Assembly (NCBI GenBank): GCA_019187195.1
Contig: JABAQT010000035.1
Location: 5,475-66,642, forward strand
Reading direction: 5' to 3'
Length of the DNA stretch: 61,168 nucleotides
Origin: Bryobacteraceae bacterium
GTDB lineage: Bacteria; Acidobacteriota; Terriglobia; Bryobacterales; Bryobacteraceae
This document shows positions 54,701 to 61,168 of this stretch, one piece after another. Made by a program: the position numbers and the translations under genes. Positions within the stretch are counted from its first letter, which is position 1. Each line of letters opens with the position of its first letter. Under the pieces are notes generated by a model. That model was not told the DNA's origin and ran no database searches. It saw only the letters and a list, made by a program, of their open reading frames with translations.

Positions 54701-57700
54701 TTGCGCTGCCGAAGGTGGAGGAGCGGGCGCTGCTGAGGGAGATTGATTTGACGCCGGACGCGATCGAGAAGCTGCGTCTGCGCCTGAGCCTCGCGCGCTA
54801 CTATGAGTCGCATTCCAACAGCGCGGCGGGGCGGTTGTTCGACACGCTGTACCGCGAGAATCCGGCATCGCTCGGCGTGGTCCGCGCGGTGGTCAACTAC
54901 CACTGGCGGAACAAGAACGCGGCGCGGGCGCTGGATATTCTGGCGGCGGCGGCGTCTTCGGCGAACGCCGTTCTGAAGCCGCGGTTTCAATTCGAAGCGG
55001 CGAGGAAGGCGGCCGAGGCCGGGTTCGCTTCGCGGGCGCGCGAGTTCCTGCGGCCGCTGCTCGCGGCCGAGCCGTACAACGCGGCCTACCTTGGGGCGAT
55101 GGCGGACACCTATGCCCGCGAGGGTAACGATGGCGCGCTGCGCGCCTTCTATGTGGAGAAGATCGGTTTGCTTGCCAAGGCGGAGATGCCGGTGAGGGAG
55201 AGGGTGGAGCGCGTGGCCGCCATGCGCCGGGCCCTGATTCCCGTGCTCACCCGCGCGAAGGACGCATCCGGCGCCGTGGACCAGTACATCGAGATCATCA
55301 ATCGTTTTCCGGAGGACACGGCGCTTATCGAGGAGGCGGCCGCGTACGCCCGCGCGCACCGGCAACAGGCCCGTTTGCTTGCCGCCTATCAAAAGTCCGC
55401 CGCCGCTTCACCGCGGGATTTCCGCTGGCCGCTCGTGCTGGCGCGGCTCGAGACGAGCTTCGAGGATTACCCGGCGGCGATAGAGATGTACACTCGGGCG
55501 GCCGGCATTCGGCCGGATCGTCCGGATCTGCTTGCCGCGCGCGGAGGGCTCGAAGAACGGCAGCTGCGTTTTGACGAGGCCGCCGCGACGTTCGCCAAGG
55601 TGTACGACCTCAGCTACCGCAACTCCGCCTGGATGGAGCGCGTAGCGGAGATTCGCGCCCGGCAGGGCAGGGTGGACGAATGCCTGAAGGCGTTGCGGGC
55701 GGCGTATATCGACGGCCGTTCGGATTCCCCGCAGGCTCAATTCGACGTGGCCGGACGTCTGGAGGGATGGGAGATGATTCCGCAGGCGCGGCAATATGCC
55801 GAGCGCGGCGCCTCGCTCGCGGGCGGTGATCTGCTGACGGCGTATCCGGCGGGCGCGCAAGTCTACGCGCGGATCATGACACGGCTGGGGCAGTATGCGG
55901 CCGTGGCCGCGAAGGATCCCGAGGGGCAGTTATTGCCTGCCATGGCGCAGGCGGCGCGGGATCATCCAGATGACGCGCGCAAGGAGCGGTTCGCGGCGTT
56001 TCTCGACGGGCTCAAGAACGCGAGCCCCGAGATCGGCCGCATTGCCGGACTGCCTGAATGGGAGGCGAAGCGGCGGTTTGCGCTGATGATGGCGAAGCCC
56101 GGGGAGGAGGAGCGGGAGAACCTGGAACGTTTGCGTCAGTTGCAGCGCTCGCGGCTGATGTTCGCGGAACTTGGGGCGCAGTTGGAAGCTTATGCGGGCA
56201 AGCTCGCCGGCGATGCGAAGACATCGACGCTCGGCTACGCCGCCGATGCATACGGGAAAGCCGGCGACGAGGATGGCGAATTTCGTGTGCTTGCGGGGCG
56301 CGGCGTTGTGGATGACCGTTACCTTGGACTGATGGCGCGGCGGGCTCCGGATCAGCTCATTGCGCTTTCCGGCTCGGGGAACCATGATGCGGCGAACGCG
56401 GCGATGCGGAGCGGCAAGGCGGAGTTGGCGCTGGCGGCCATTGCCGCGCGCGGCCGCGGGCTGGCTCCTGTGTGGACGCGCGCGTACACAGGATTGGCGG
56501 GGCTCTATTTCGGCCTCGAAAGGCCGGACATTGATACGGCGTTTCAACAGGCCCTGGGCAGTCTGCTGATCGGGGAGCGCATTGGAAAGGCGGTTGACCG
56601 CGGGGAGCAGATTGCGGGCGGCGTATGGTATTACTACGGCTCGCGCTACGGCGAGTATCTTCATCTGGGGGGCAAGCCGGGGTTTGATGACTACATGCCG
56701 GCGATGGTGGAGGGCAGCCCGGGGCGGGCGGAGTCCTATTTCGAGCTGGCCGAATTCTACCGGCAATCCGGGCCGGCGGAGCAGGCTCTCGCCAATTATG
56801 AATACTCGCTTGAACTCGATCCTCGAGGCGTACCGGCGCTCGATCGCATGGCGGGAGTCCTGTGGAGTCTGAACCGCCGCGACGAGGCGAAGGCGCGCTG
56901 GAAGCAGGCTCTCTCCGCGGCGGGGGACCTGCTCGAGGAGCGGCGCATTCCCGCGCAGCTTGGTTCCAGTCTGCGGGAACTGATGGATGAACTGGCCGCC
57001 CGGCGGTTGCTCGGGGAATTCCGTCCGGACATGGAGCGGATTGTCATTTCGTATGTGAAGCGGTACGGGAGCTTTCAGAGCGAGCCGCTGCTGAGGCACT
57101 TCGACGCGCCATCCATCGCCGCGATCAGCAGGAGCGCTCCGAACGCACTCGACCTGCTTTCACCGCTCGTCGAGGCCGATTGGATTCCGGAAGAGGGGAA
57201 GGGAGTGCTTTACGAGCGCATCCTGGAAGCCGCGCGTACACGGCTGGCCACCGCCGTGGGCGAGGCGCGCAACGCGGCGCTGAACGAGTTCTACAACTGG
57301 AAAGGGCGCTGGTATCAGTTTCTGATGGATCGGAAGCAGACTGACCGCCTCCGCATGGAACTCGCCACGCTCGATGATGAAGCAAGACAGCATCTTTCCT
57401 ACGTGTTGCCGCAGCTTGAATTGCGCCTTGCCGCGGCCACACGGCGGCTTGACGAGGATGCGATGGCGCCGTACGCCGCGAACCCTTATGTGTTGCGCGA
57501 CGTGGCGGCCACGTTAAGAGAAGAAGGCGACGCCGTGCACGCGCGCCAGTTGCTGCGGTTCTTCTATCAATCCCAAATCGCGCGCGGAGACGGCGCCGCA
57601 TCGAACTTCCTGGGGCTGGCGGAGGTAATGCTCGAGGGGGGAGAAACGGACGCGGCGGTCCGGGAGTTACGGCGGATGGCTCTGGTGACTCAACCCGCGT

Positions 57701-58353
57701 TTGTGAATCTCAAGGACGCGGGCGAACTGCTGCGCCGGTTCGGCAGAAACACGGAAGGGATGGTGTTTCTGGAAGAGGCGGTGAAGGCTGTTCCGTGGGA
57801 CAGCTCCGCGAAGGCTGCGCTCGAGACCGCGCGGAAGGGCGCTTCCACCGCGCCGGCTCGCACACTCGAACAGTTGCGGCAGGCCGTAGGCAACCAGCCT
57901 GGCGATGAATCGTTGAAGCTCGCGCTGTTCCGCGCCGCGCGCGCGGCCGGTCTCCACCGGGAGGCGGTGAATGCGCTCGAGGTTCTTCCGGGGGCAGGCA
58001 CGCAGATGCTGTTCAGCGAGGACCACGGGCGTCCGGGCGACATCGAGGTGGGCAGCTACCTGGCTGAGGGGTTCCTGGCGGGGCTAAGCCTGAACAAGGC
58101 GGAACGCGCGGCTGTCGCGCGAGGGCTTGCCGATTCGCTTGCCCGCACGGACCGCGTGGAGGGGGCCTTGCTGGCGCGGTTGCTGGCGGAGAAACTGGCT
58201 CCGGAGCCGGGGGACGCGGCGCTCATTTCGAAGTGGCGGGCGGAATTGAGACGCCGGACAACGAACGCCGAACGGCGGCCACGGATCAGTGAGAGTCTCG
58301 ATCAGCCGCGGCTGGTGCGGCCGATGATGCCATCGACGGGAGGCGTCCAATGA
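51721..58353 (+). CDS. giant secreted TPR-repeat protein, 2210 aa
   Basis: A very large exported helical-repeat protein. A signal peptide (RYFRSRYVQAVVLAAAALAGRA) is followed by TPR-like repeats over almost the entire length, for example NPNDPGLYERLAGFLDQNKL, GLAALYxAYxxAG-type pairs and the clear unit LANYEYSLELDPRGVPALDR near residue 1700. No catalytic domain is seen. The start is TTG at 51721, with GGGGGAGG seven bases upstream, inside the VWA gene. The stop overlaps the next gene (ATGA). It is probably a periplasmic scaffold joining the VWA, DUF3352-like and PBP-like products; partners are unknown. Confidence 0.85.
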   Translation: MRYFRSRYVQAVVLAAAALAGRAELPQWVRFVESGSKIENAFFRPMDLPAGPVPVRRPAKEARAELSNLISATPADAQLYALRAREEELLLDFTAAEADWKKHAGLAQDKAAANLALADYYHRRLKVNEEWSALGAAGAYQRMLTLCARQMLPAAMTRQTYQQWTAKAPKEQAPMQGWIRFETGEKEFSRAEALIGEYEGRFPGDAAFPIEARAGVERARGNADGALAVYDRAFRPLWPRSLAHSYFTLLRETRNLRRFLLAARAAAAAEPMALDPVARQFRYYIEEGNPAAAQRALHEYRRRKEAKAGSWTGEELLTMARLWDQYGNDRTEAARYYYALYSLKGATPAAREEALASIAGIMFTAPDQQLPLGGGDLSFYKDIASADPYPGVLNGILSLLLNSADPAYRFAAQEQQSAAYFERAKASELASLFEKSFPRSERRAGLRAQLLEAYAAHGDNDAVLAGGKRFLTDFPGDSRRVQVSLLMADAYARKMQTREEMTVYDALLAELGKRAEGVPLGEGMMAGAARAGAKSPEYARVLDRYVSRLAALKRVRDALAALRKEIDRNPNDPGLYERLAGFLDQNKLAAEMETVYRRAMERFPDRSWYHKLARFYLRQKQRAAFQQLTADVARVFSGTELEKYFADVVATAGLDNVLYRQVNQYAYQRFPNDLTFARNLLDVYQRRGTADPAAYERLLRRHWYYDDQMRARFFSHLAGTGKLRTELAALRTLAAQAGNTGASRMLAEAEAWRCHFEDAAPRFLALAREAPGEADTGQRTATLYRSLAAYDWRKAGEASALELALVSAAPRDWEARVRLGEISREYPRAAGRNAWAAIPEIEPGSSEGVLEAATVHWDYFEYDAALAVIDAGRKRLNKPALFAYEAGAIHENKRQYDRAIEEYVRGSMAEPGGSPAQTRLIQLARRPAYRAFIDEATARLAGGASPSMAALALRVALLEAQERGADLEAYLLNLAAGTERFDLLTRIEEEGRRLALPKVEERALLREIDLTPDAIEKLRLRLSLARYYESHSNSAAGRLFDTLYRENPASLGVVRAVVNYHWRNKNAARALDILAAAASSANAVLKPRFQFEAARKAAEAGFASRAREFLRPLLAAEPYNAAYLGAMADTYAREGNDGALRAFYVEKIGLLAKAEMPVRERVERVAAMRRALIPVLTRAKDASGAVDQYIEIINRFPEDTALIEEAAAYARAHRQQARLLAAYQKSAAASPRDFRWPLVLARLETSFEDYPAAIEMYTRAAGIRPDRPDLLAARGGLEERQLRFDEAAATFAKVYDLSYRNSAWMERVAEIRARQGRVDECLKALRAAYIDGRSDSPQAQFDVAGRLEGWEMIPQARQYAERGASLAGGDLLTAYPAGAQVYARIMTRLGQYAAVAAKDPEGQLLPAMAQAARDHPDDARKERFAAFLDGLKNASPEIGRIAGLPEWEAKRRFALMMAKPGEEERENLERLRQLQRSRLMFAELGAQLEAYAGKLAGDAKTSTLGYAADAYGKAGDEDGEFRVLAGRGVVDDRYLGLMARRAPDQLIALSGSGNHDAANAAMRSGKAELALAAIAARGRGLAPVWTRAYTGLAGLYFGLERPDIDTAFQQALGSLLIGERIGKAVDRGEQIAGGVWYYYGSRYGEYLHLGGKPGFDDYMPAMVEGSPGRAESYFELAEFYRQSGPAEQALANYEYSLELDPRGVPALDRMAGVLWSLNRRDEAKARWKQALSAAGDLLEERRIPAQLGSSLRELMDELAARRLLGEFRPDMERIVISYVKRYGSFQSEPLLRHFDAPSIAAISRSAPNALDLLSPLVEADWIPEEGKGVLYERILEAARTRLATAVGEARNAALNEFYNWKGRWYQFLMDRKQTDRLRMELATLDDEARQHLSYVLPQLELRLAAATRRLDEDAMAPYAANPYVLRDVAATLREEGDAVHARQLLRFFYQSQIARGDGAASNFLGLAEVMLEGGETDAAVRELRRMALVTQPAFVNLKDAGELLRRFGRNTEGMVFLEEAVKAVPWDSSAKAALETARKGASTAPARTLEQLRQAVGNQPGDESLKLALFRAARAAGLHREAVNALEVLPGAGTQMLFSEDHGRPGDIEVGSYLAEGFLAGLSLNKAERAAVARGLADSLARTDRVEGALLARLLAEKLAPEPGDAALISKWRAELRRRTTNAERRPRISESLDQPRLVRPMMPSTGGVQ

Positions 58354-60038
58354 GGAAAGTGCCGCTGCTTGCCGGCGTGGCCGCCATCGCACTATTTCTG
58401 GCGGGGCAGAACGCGACAACCCCCAAGCCGCTCGATGAACTGATTCCTTCCGGAGCCATGCTCTATCTGGAGGCGCGTAACCTCAGCGCTCTTGTCAACG
58501 ACTGGAACGCCTCGGCCGAGAAGAAAGCCTGGCTGGGAAGCGACAATTACCAGGTGTTTTCGCGGTCGCGTTTGTACCTGCGCCTCCAGCAGGTCTTCGA
58601 GGAGTACTCGAAGGCCACCGGCGTGGCTCCGGACATGAATCTGCTTACTTCCGTCGCGGGCGGCGAATCGGCTATCGCTATCTACGACATCAGCGCGCTC
58701 GATTTTCTGTATGTGACGAGACTGCCATCGGCCCGGTCCATGCAGAGCGTCTTGTGGAAGGCCAGGGAGCGGTTCACGGCGCGCGCGGCGGCGGGCACGC
58801 CTTACTATGCGAGGACGGACCCCGTCAGCCGCCGCACGGCGGCGTTCGCCATTGCCGGAGATCTGCTGTTTGCGGCGACGAGCGAAGAGACGCTCACCGG
58901 AGCGCTCGGCCTGCTTTCGGGAGCGCCGGGGAACACGGTGCGGCGCGAGCCATGGTTCGAGGCGGCCACGCGCGCCGCCACCGCGCCGGGTGAACTCCGG
59001 ATGGTGATGAACATGGAGAAGCTGGCACGCAACTCGAGCTTCCGCTCCTATTGGATTCAGCGCAATGTTCCAGATCTGCGGCAGTATTTTTCCGCGATCG
59101 ACGACCTGCGGCGCACGCCATCCGAGGTTCGGGAGGACCGTGTCCTGCTGAGAGCGGAGCCCGCTCCCGCGCCTGACGCCAGCGCGGTGCCGGGATTGCT
59201 GCGCCTTGCCGGGAACGCCACGCTGTACCGTGCCTGGGCGCGGCCCGATCCCGCGTTCGTCCTCGACCTGATAGCGGCCAAGGTGCTGCGGCCGGGGCCG
59301 CGCGGCTTCGCCGAGGCGAGAACCGCGCCGGTTGTTTCGCTGGACGCTCCGCTGGCAGGCGGCGAGGCCGATCTTGAAACACGCATCGACGGGGCTCCCT
59401 ACGAGGCGCCGGGCGCCGTGTACCGTCCGGAGGCGCTGCAGGCCCTGCTCGGCGGAAACCCGCCGCGCGCCATGTTGCAACTCCAATCGAGCCGCACAAC
59501 CGCGGACCGGGTTTTTGTGACCAATGATTCCACGATCGCCATCGAGGGCGCGGCGGACTGGGATGCGGCGGCGGCGCGTGACGCCATCAGCCGCGCCATC
59601 GAGAACCTCTACACGACTTCGCGCATCGGCGTTGGATGGCGGGAACGGCGGGGGGGCGCGACCGCGCTTTGGGAGCTGGACGGGCTAGCTTCCATCGCTG
59701 TTGCCACTCGAGGCCGCACGCTGCTGATCTCGAATCAGGCCGGCAATATCGAGGCCGTGCTTCCGCTGCTTGACGGCGCGGCCCCGGCGGTGACGGCATC
59801 CTATGCCGCCGGCTACCGGGCGGCCGCCGAGCTAGAGAACTACACGCGTATCATGCGGCACATCGAAGCGCTGCAAGCGGGAGGCCAGGCTCCCGGTGAG
59901 CCGCCGCTGTTCGGAGCGAACATCGCCAGTCTCGCGCGGACGCTGCAACGCGTGCAATCGGCGGCGGTGCTTGCAAGCGATGACGGGCGAAGCGTGAAGC
60001 AGACGGTCCGCTACACTTTGGGCTCCCGGCTCCAATGA
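58350..60038 (+). CDS. secreted DUF3352-like protein
   Basis: A 562-aa exported protein with a signal peptide (KVPLLAGVAAIALFLAGQ). The mature start (LIPSGAMLYLEARNLSALVNDW) and the repeated pattern AIAIYDISALDFLYVTRLPS, FAIAGDLLFAATSEETLTGAL resemble DUF3352 proteins, which have an alpha-beta fold and no known function. It overlaps the TPR gene at its 5' end and the PBP-like gene at its 3' end, both by ATGA. Its place in the operon suggests an extracytoplasmic role. Confidence 0.75.
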   Translation: MRKVPLLAGVAAIALFLAGQNATTPKPLDELIPSGAMLYLEARNLSALVNDWNASAEKKAWLGSDNYQVFSRSRLYLRLQQVFEEYSKATGVAPDMNLLTSVAGGESAIAIYDISALDFLYVTRLPSARSMQSVLWKARERFTARAAAGTPYYARTDPVSRRTAAFAIAGDLLFAATSEETLTGALGLLSGAPGNTVRREPWFEAATRAATAPGELRMVMNMEKLARNSSFRSYWIQRNVPDLRQYFSAIDDLRRTPSEVREDRVLLRAEPAPAPDASAVPGLLRLAGNATLYRAWARPDPAFVLDLIAAKVLRPGPRGFAEARTAPVVSLDAPLAGGEADLETRIDGAPYEAPGAVYRPEALQALLGGNPPRAMLQLQSSRTTADRVFVTNDSTIAIEGAADWDAAAARDAISRAIENLYTTSRIGVGWRERRGGATALWELDGLASIAVATRGRTLLISNQAGNIEAVLPLLDGAAPAVTASYAAGYRAAAELENYTRIMRHIEALQAGGQAPGEPPLFGANIASLARTLQRVQSAAVLASDDGRSVKQTVRYTLGSRLQ

Positions 60039-60670
60039 CGCCCGCGGCGCTGGTTCTGCTCTCGTTTCTGCGCATGGACGCGCATACGGGACGCGTGCTG
60101 GAGCGCCAGTGGAGGGACGGGCGGGCGGTGGATTCCGGCTCACTGGCCAAGCCGTTCATCGCTCTTGCGTATGCGCAGAGCCATCAATTCCGCTATCCCG
60201 AGATCATGTGCGCCCGCTGCTGGCTTCCGCGCGGGCATGGGAAGATCGGGATCCGCGAGGCTATCGCGCAGTCGTGTAATACCTACTTCGACGCGCTGCG
60301 CGCCGCGCTCGGACCGGGGGAGTTGGATGCGGTGGCGCGAAGGTTCGGCCTGCGCGGCGCGGGCAAGGCCCGGCCCGAGGAACTGCTGGGCGCCTACATC
60401 GAATTGTCGCGGCGCGCCGGGGAACCGGGGGTGGACGATATTCTCGAAGGGATGCGCCTCGCGGCGCGGTCCGGCACGGCGAAGCGGTTGGCGCGCGACG
60501 CGCTGGCGAAGACCGGGACGGCTCCCTGCACGCACGTTCCGAAGGCTCCCGGCGACGGGTTCGTGGTGGTTCTCTATCCCGCGGTTCAGCCGCGCGTGGC
60601 GCTGCTGGTGCGCCTCCACGGGCGGCCCGGATCGTACGCGGCCGCCGAGGCCGCCCGGCTGCTACAGTAA
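60035..60670 (+). CDS. minimal penicillin-binding-protein-type transpeptidase domain
   Basis: A 211-aa protein with the three active-site motifs of serine penicillin-binding proteins in the correct order: Ser36-x-x-Lys39 (GSLAKPF), Ser80-x-Asn82 (QSCNTYF) and Lys159-Thr-Gly161 (AKTGTAP). Surrounding sequence (GHGKIGIREAIAQSCN, FGLRG) matches class B PBPs, which usually exceed 500 aa and have a dimerisation domain and a membrane anchor. Here only the transpeptidase core remains, with a short hydrophobic start (ALVLLSF). Cys59 and Cys62 (CARC) could form a disulfide or a metal site. It is the last of five coupled genes. Transpeptidase, carboxypeptidase or penicillin-binding activity is inferred. 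Confidence 0.8.
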   Translation: MTPAALVLLSFLRMDAHTGRVLERQWRDGRAVDSGSLAKPFIALAYAQSHQFRYPEIMCARCWLPRGHGKIGIREAIAQSCNTYFDALRAALGPGELDAVARRFGLRGAGKARPEELLGAYIELSRRAGEPGVDDILEGMRLAARSGTAKRLARDALAKTGTAPCTHVPKAPGDGFVVVLYPAVQPRVALLVRLHGRPGSYAAAEAARLLQ

Positions 60671-60683
60671 ACAGTTCAGCGCC

Positions 60684-61168
60684 ATGTCCGTGCAGGAAAG
60701 ATTGTTGCGATTGGAAACCGCCCGTCCGGGGAACCCGATCTTCTGCCATCAGGAGTTCCTCGAGAAGCCGGAAAGCTGGCGCACGCAGGCTATCGGCAAG
60801 CGTGCGAGTCTGCTGTTGCAGCGGCTGATGATCGATTCTTCGCGCGTTCATTACAAGGCGACGAGGGGAGACAATCAAGGCTGGCGGCGTTCGCGGCTGG
60901 GGGGCAACCAGGGGAGTCATTTCTACGCGTGGTGGGCACCGAGAGGTTCGGCTCCGCTCAAGCAGGGAGCATTTCACGAGACTCCCGAGGGTTCCATCTT
61001 CCTGCGGGACATCCGGCACCATGATGACCACGCGCCGCTTGCGGCGCAGGCATGGGATCAGCACTACCTGCCTGTTTCGGCGGCCGAGTTGCGCGACGAG
61101 GATTTCGGTCCCGCTCCGTGGACGGCTTCGCAACAGCGTTTCGCGACGGCGCGCGCGGCGGTTCGCGT
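60684..61168 (+). CDS. N-terminal part of an uncharacterised, possibly helicase-like protein (truncated by window end)
   Basis: An open frame from ATG 60684 continues without stop to the window edge (161 codons). It begins 13 bases after the PBP-like gene, without a clear Shine-Dalgarno. The last visible part (PWTASQQRFATARAAVRV) looks like the segment just before Walker A in superfamily-1 helicases (WT-x-x-Q-x-x-F), but Walker A itself would lie outside the window. The first 140 residues have no family I can name. It may be cotranscribed with the preceding operon. Coding potential is likely; the helicase idea is low confidence. Confidence 0.6.
   Translation, partial: MSVQERLLRLETARPGNPIFCHQEFLEKPESWRTQAIGKRASLLLQRLMIDSSRVHYKATRGDNQGWRRSRLGGNQGSHFYAWWAPRGSAPLKQGAFHETPEGSIFLRDIRHHDDHAPLAAQAWDQHYLPVSAAELRDEDFGPAPWTASQQRFATARAAVR

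Overview
The window looks like a chromosomal segment of a high-GC Gram-negative soil heterotroph, most likely an acidobacterium of the Solibacter/Bryobacter (Bryobacterales) type. This is inferred from a secreted NHL-repeat protein with a TIGR03437-like C-terminal domain (a domain strongly expanded in Solibacter relatives), a DUF1592 cytochrome/DUF1552 pair, a TonB-dependent receptor, several secreted Gfo/Idh/MocA oxidoreductases, a DUF1080 protein, GTG and TTG starts, and overlapping gene ends. No rRNA, tRNA, insertion sequence, prophage or CRISPR array was seen. No gene-free stretch reaches 300 bases; the longest gaps are about 150 bases (810-957 and 15091-15243).

Layout. 1-4249: two small unknown genes, then a secreted multi-domain cytochrome-like protein (TTG start) and its DUF1552 partner. 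4266-10429 (minus strand): DUF58 protein, TonB receptor, purH, and an FGE-like/alpha-beta-hydrolase fusion. 10512-13356: APC permease, 5'-3' exonuclease and a DUF1080 protein. 13373-18154: an LssY_C protein and DUF4337 protein, divergent from an ECF sigma/anti-sigma/DUF4097 operon, then a membrane HEAT protein with a barrel-sandwich tail. 18223-23149: PLP decarboxylase convergent with a LysR regulator, then an SmtB-type repressor divergent from a Zn/Cd-type P1B ATPase. 23255-30252: NHL/TIGR03437 protein, sulfatase, GT-C glycosyltransferase and lactate permease. 30323-37065 (minus strand): a housekeeping run ispE-prs-rplY-pth-rpsF-rpsR-rplI followed by an SDR and a HEAT protein. 37155-40091: methyltransferase, Acg-like nitroreductase, GerW-like protein and PPK2 kinase.

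40101-47496 is a probable sugar or sugar-derivative oxidoreductase locus. A ROK regulator lies upstream of a tightly coupled five-gene minus-strand operon (DUF6807/PmoA-like, SDR, two Gfo/Idh/MocA proteins, secreted unknown) and divergent from a Tat-exported Gfo/Idh/MocA protein. A consensus-like promoter (TTGACA-17-TATGTT) before the operon is overlapped by a perfect 10-3-10 inverted repeat, the best candidate ROK operator.

47572-60670 is the most unusual part: five plus-strand genes joined by three ATGA overlaps and one 17-base overlap. They encode a membrane-anchored beta-propeller, a VIT/VWA protein, a 2210-residue secreted TPR protein, a secreted DUF3352-like protein and a 211-residue penicillin-binding-type protein that keeps SxxK, SxN and KTG. 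A truncated gene, perhaps the N-terminus of a helicase-like NTPase, runs off the right edge. I read the five genes as an uncharacterised cell-envelope system; that function is inference only.
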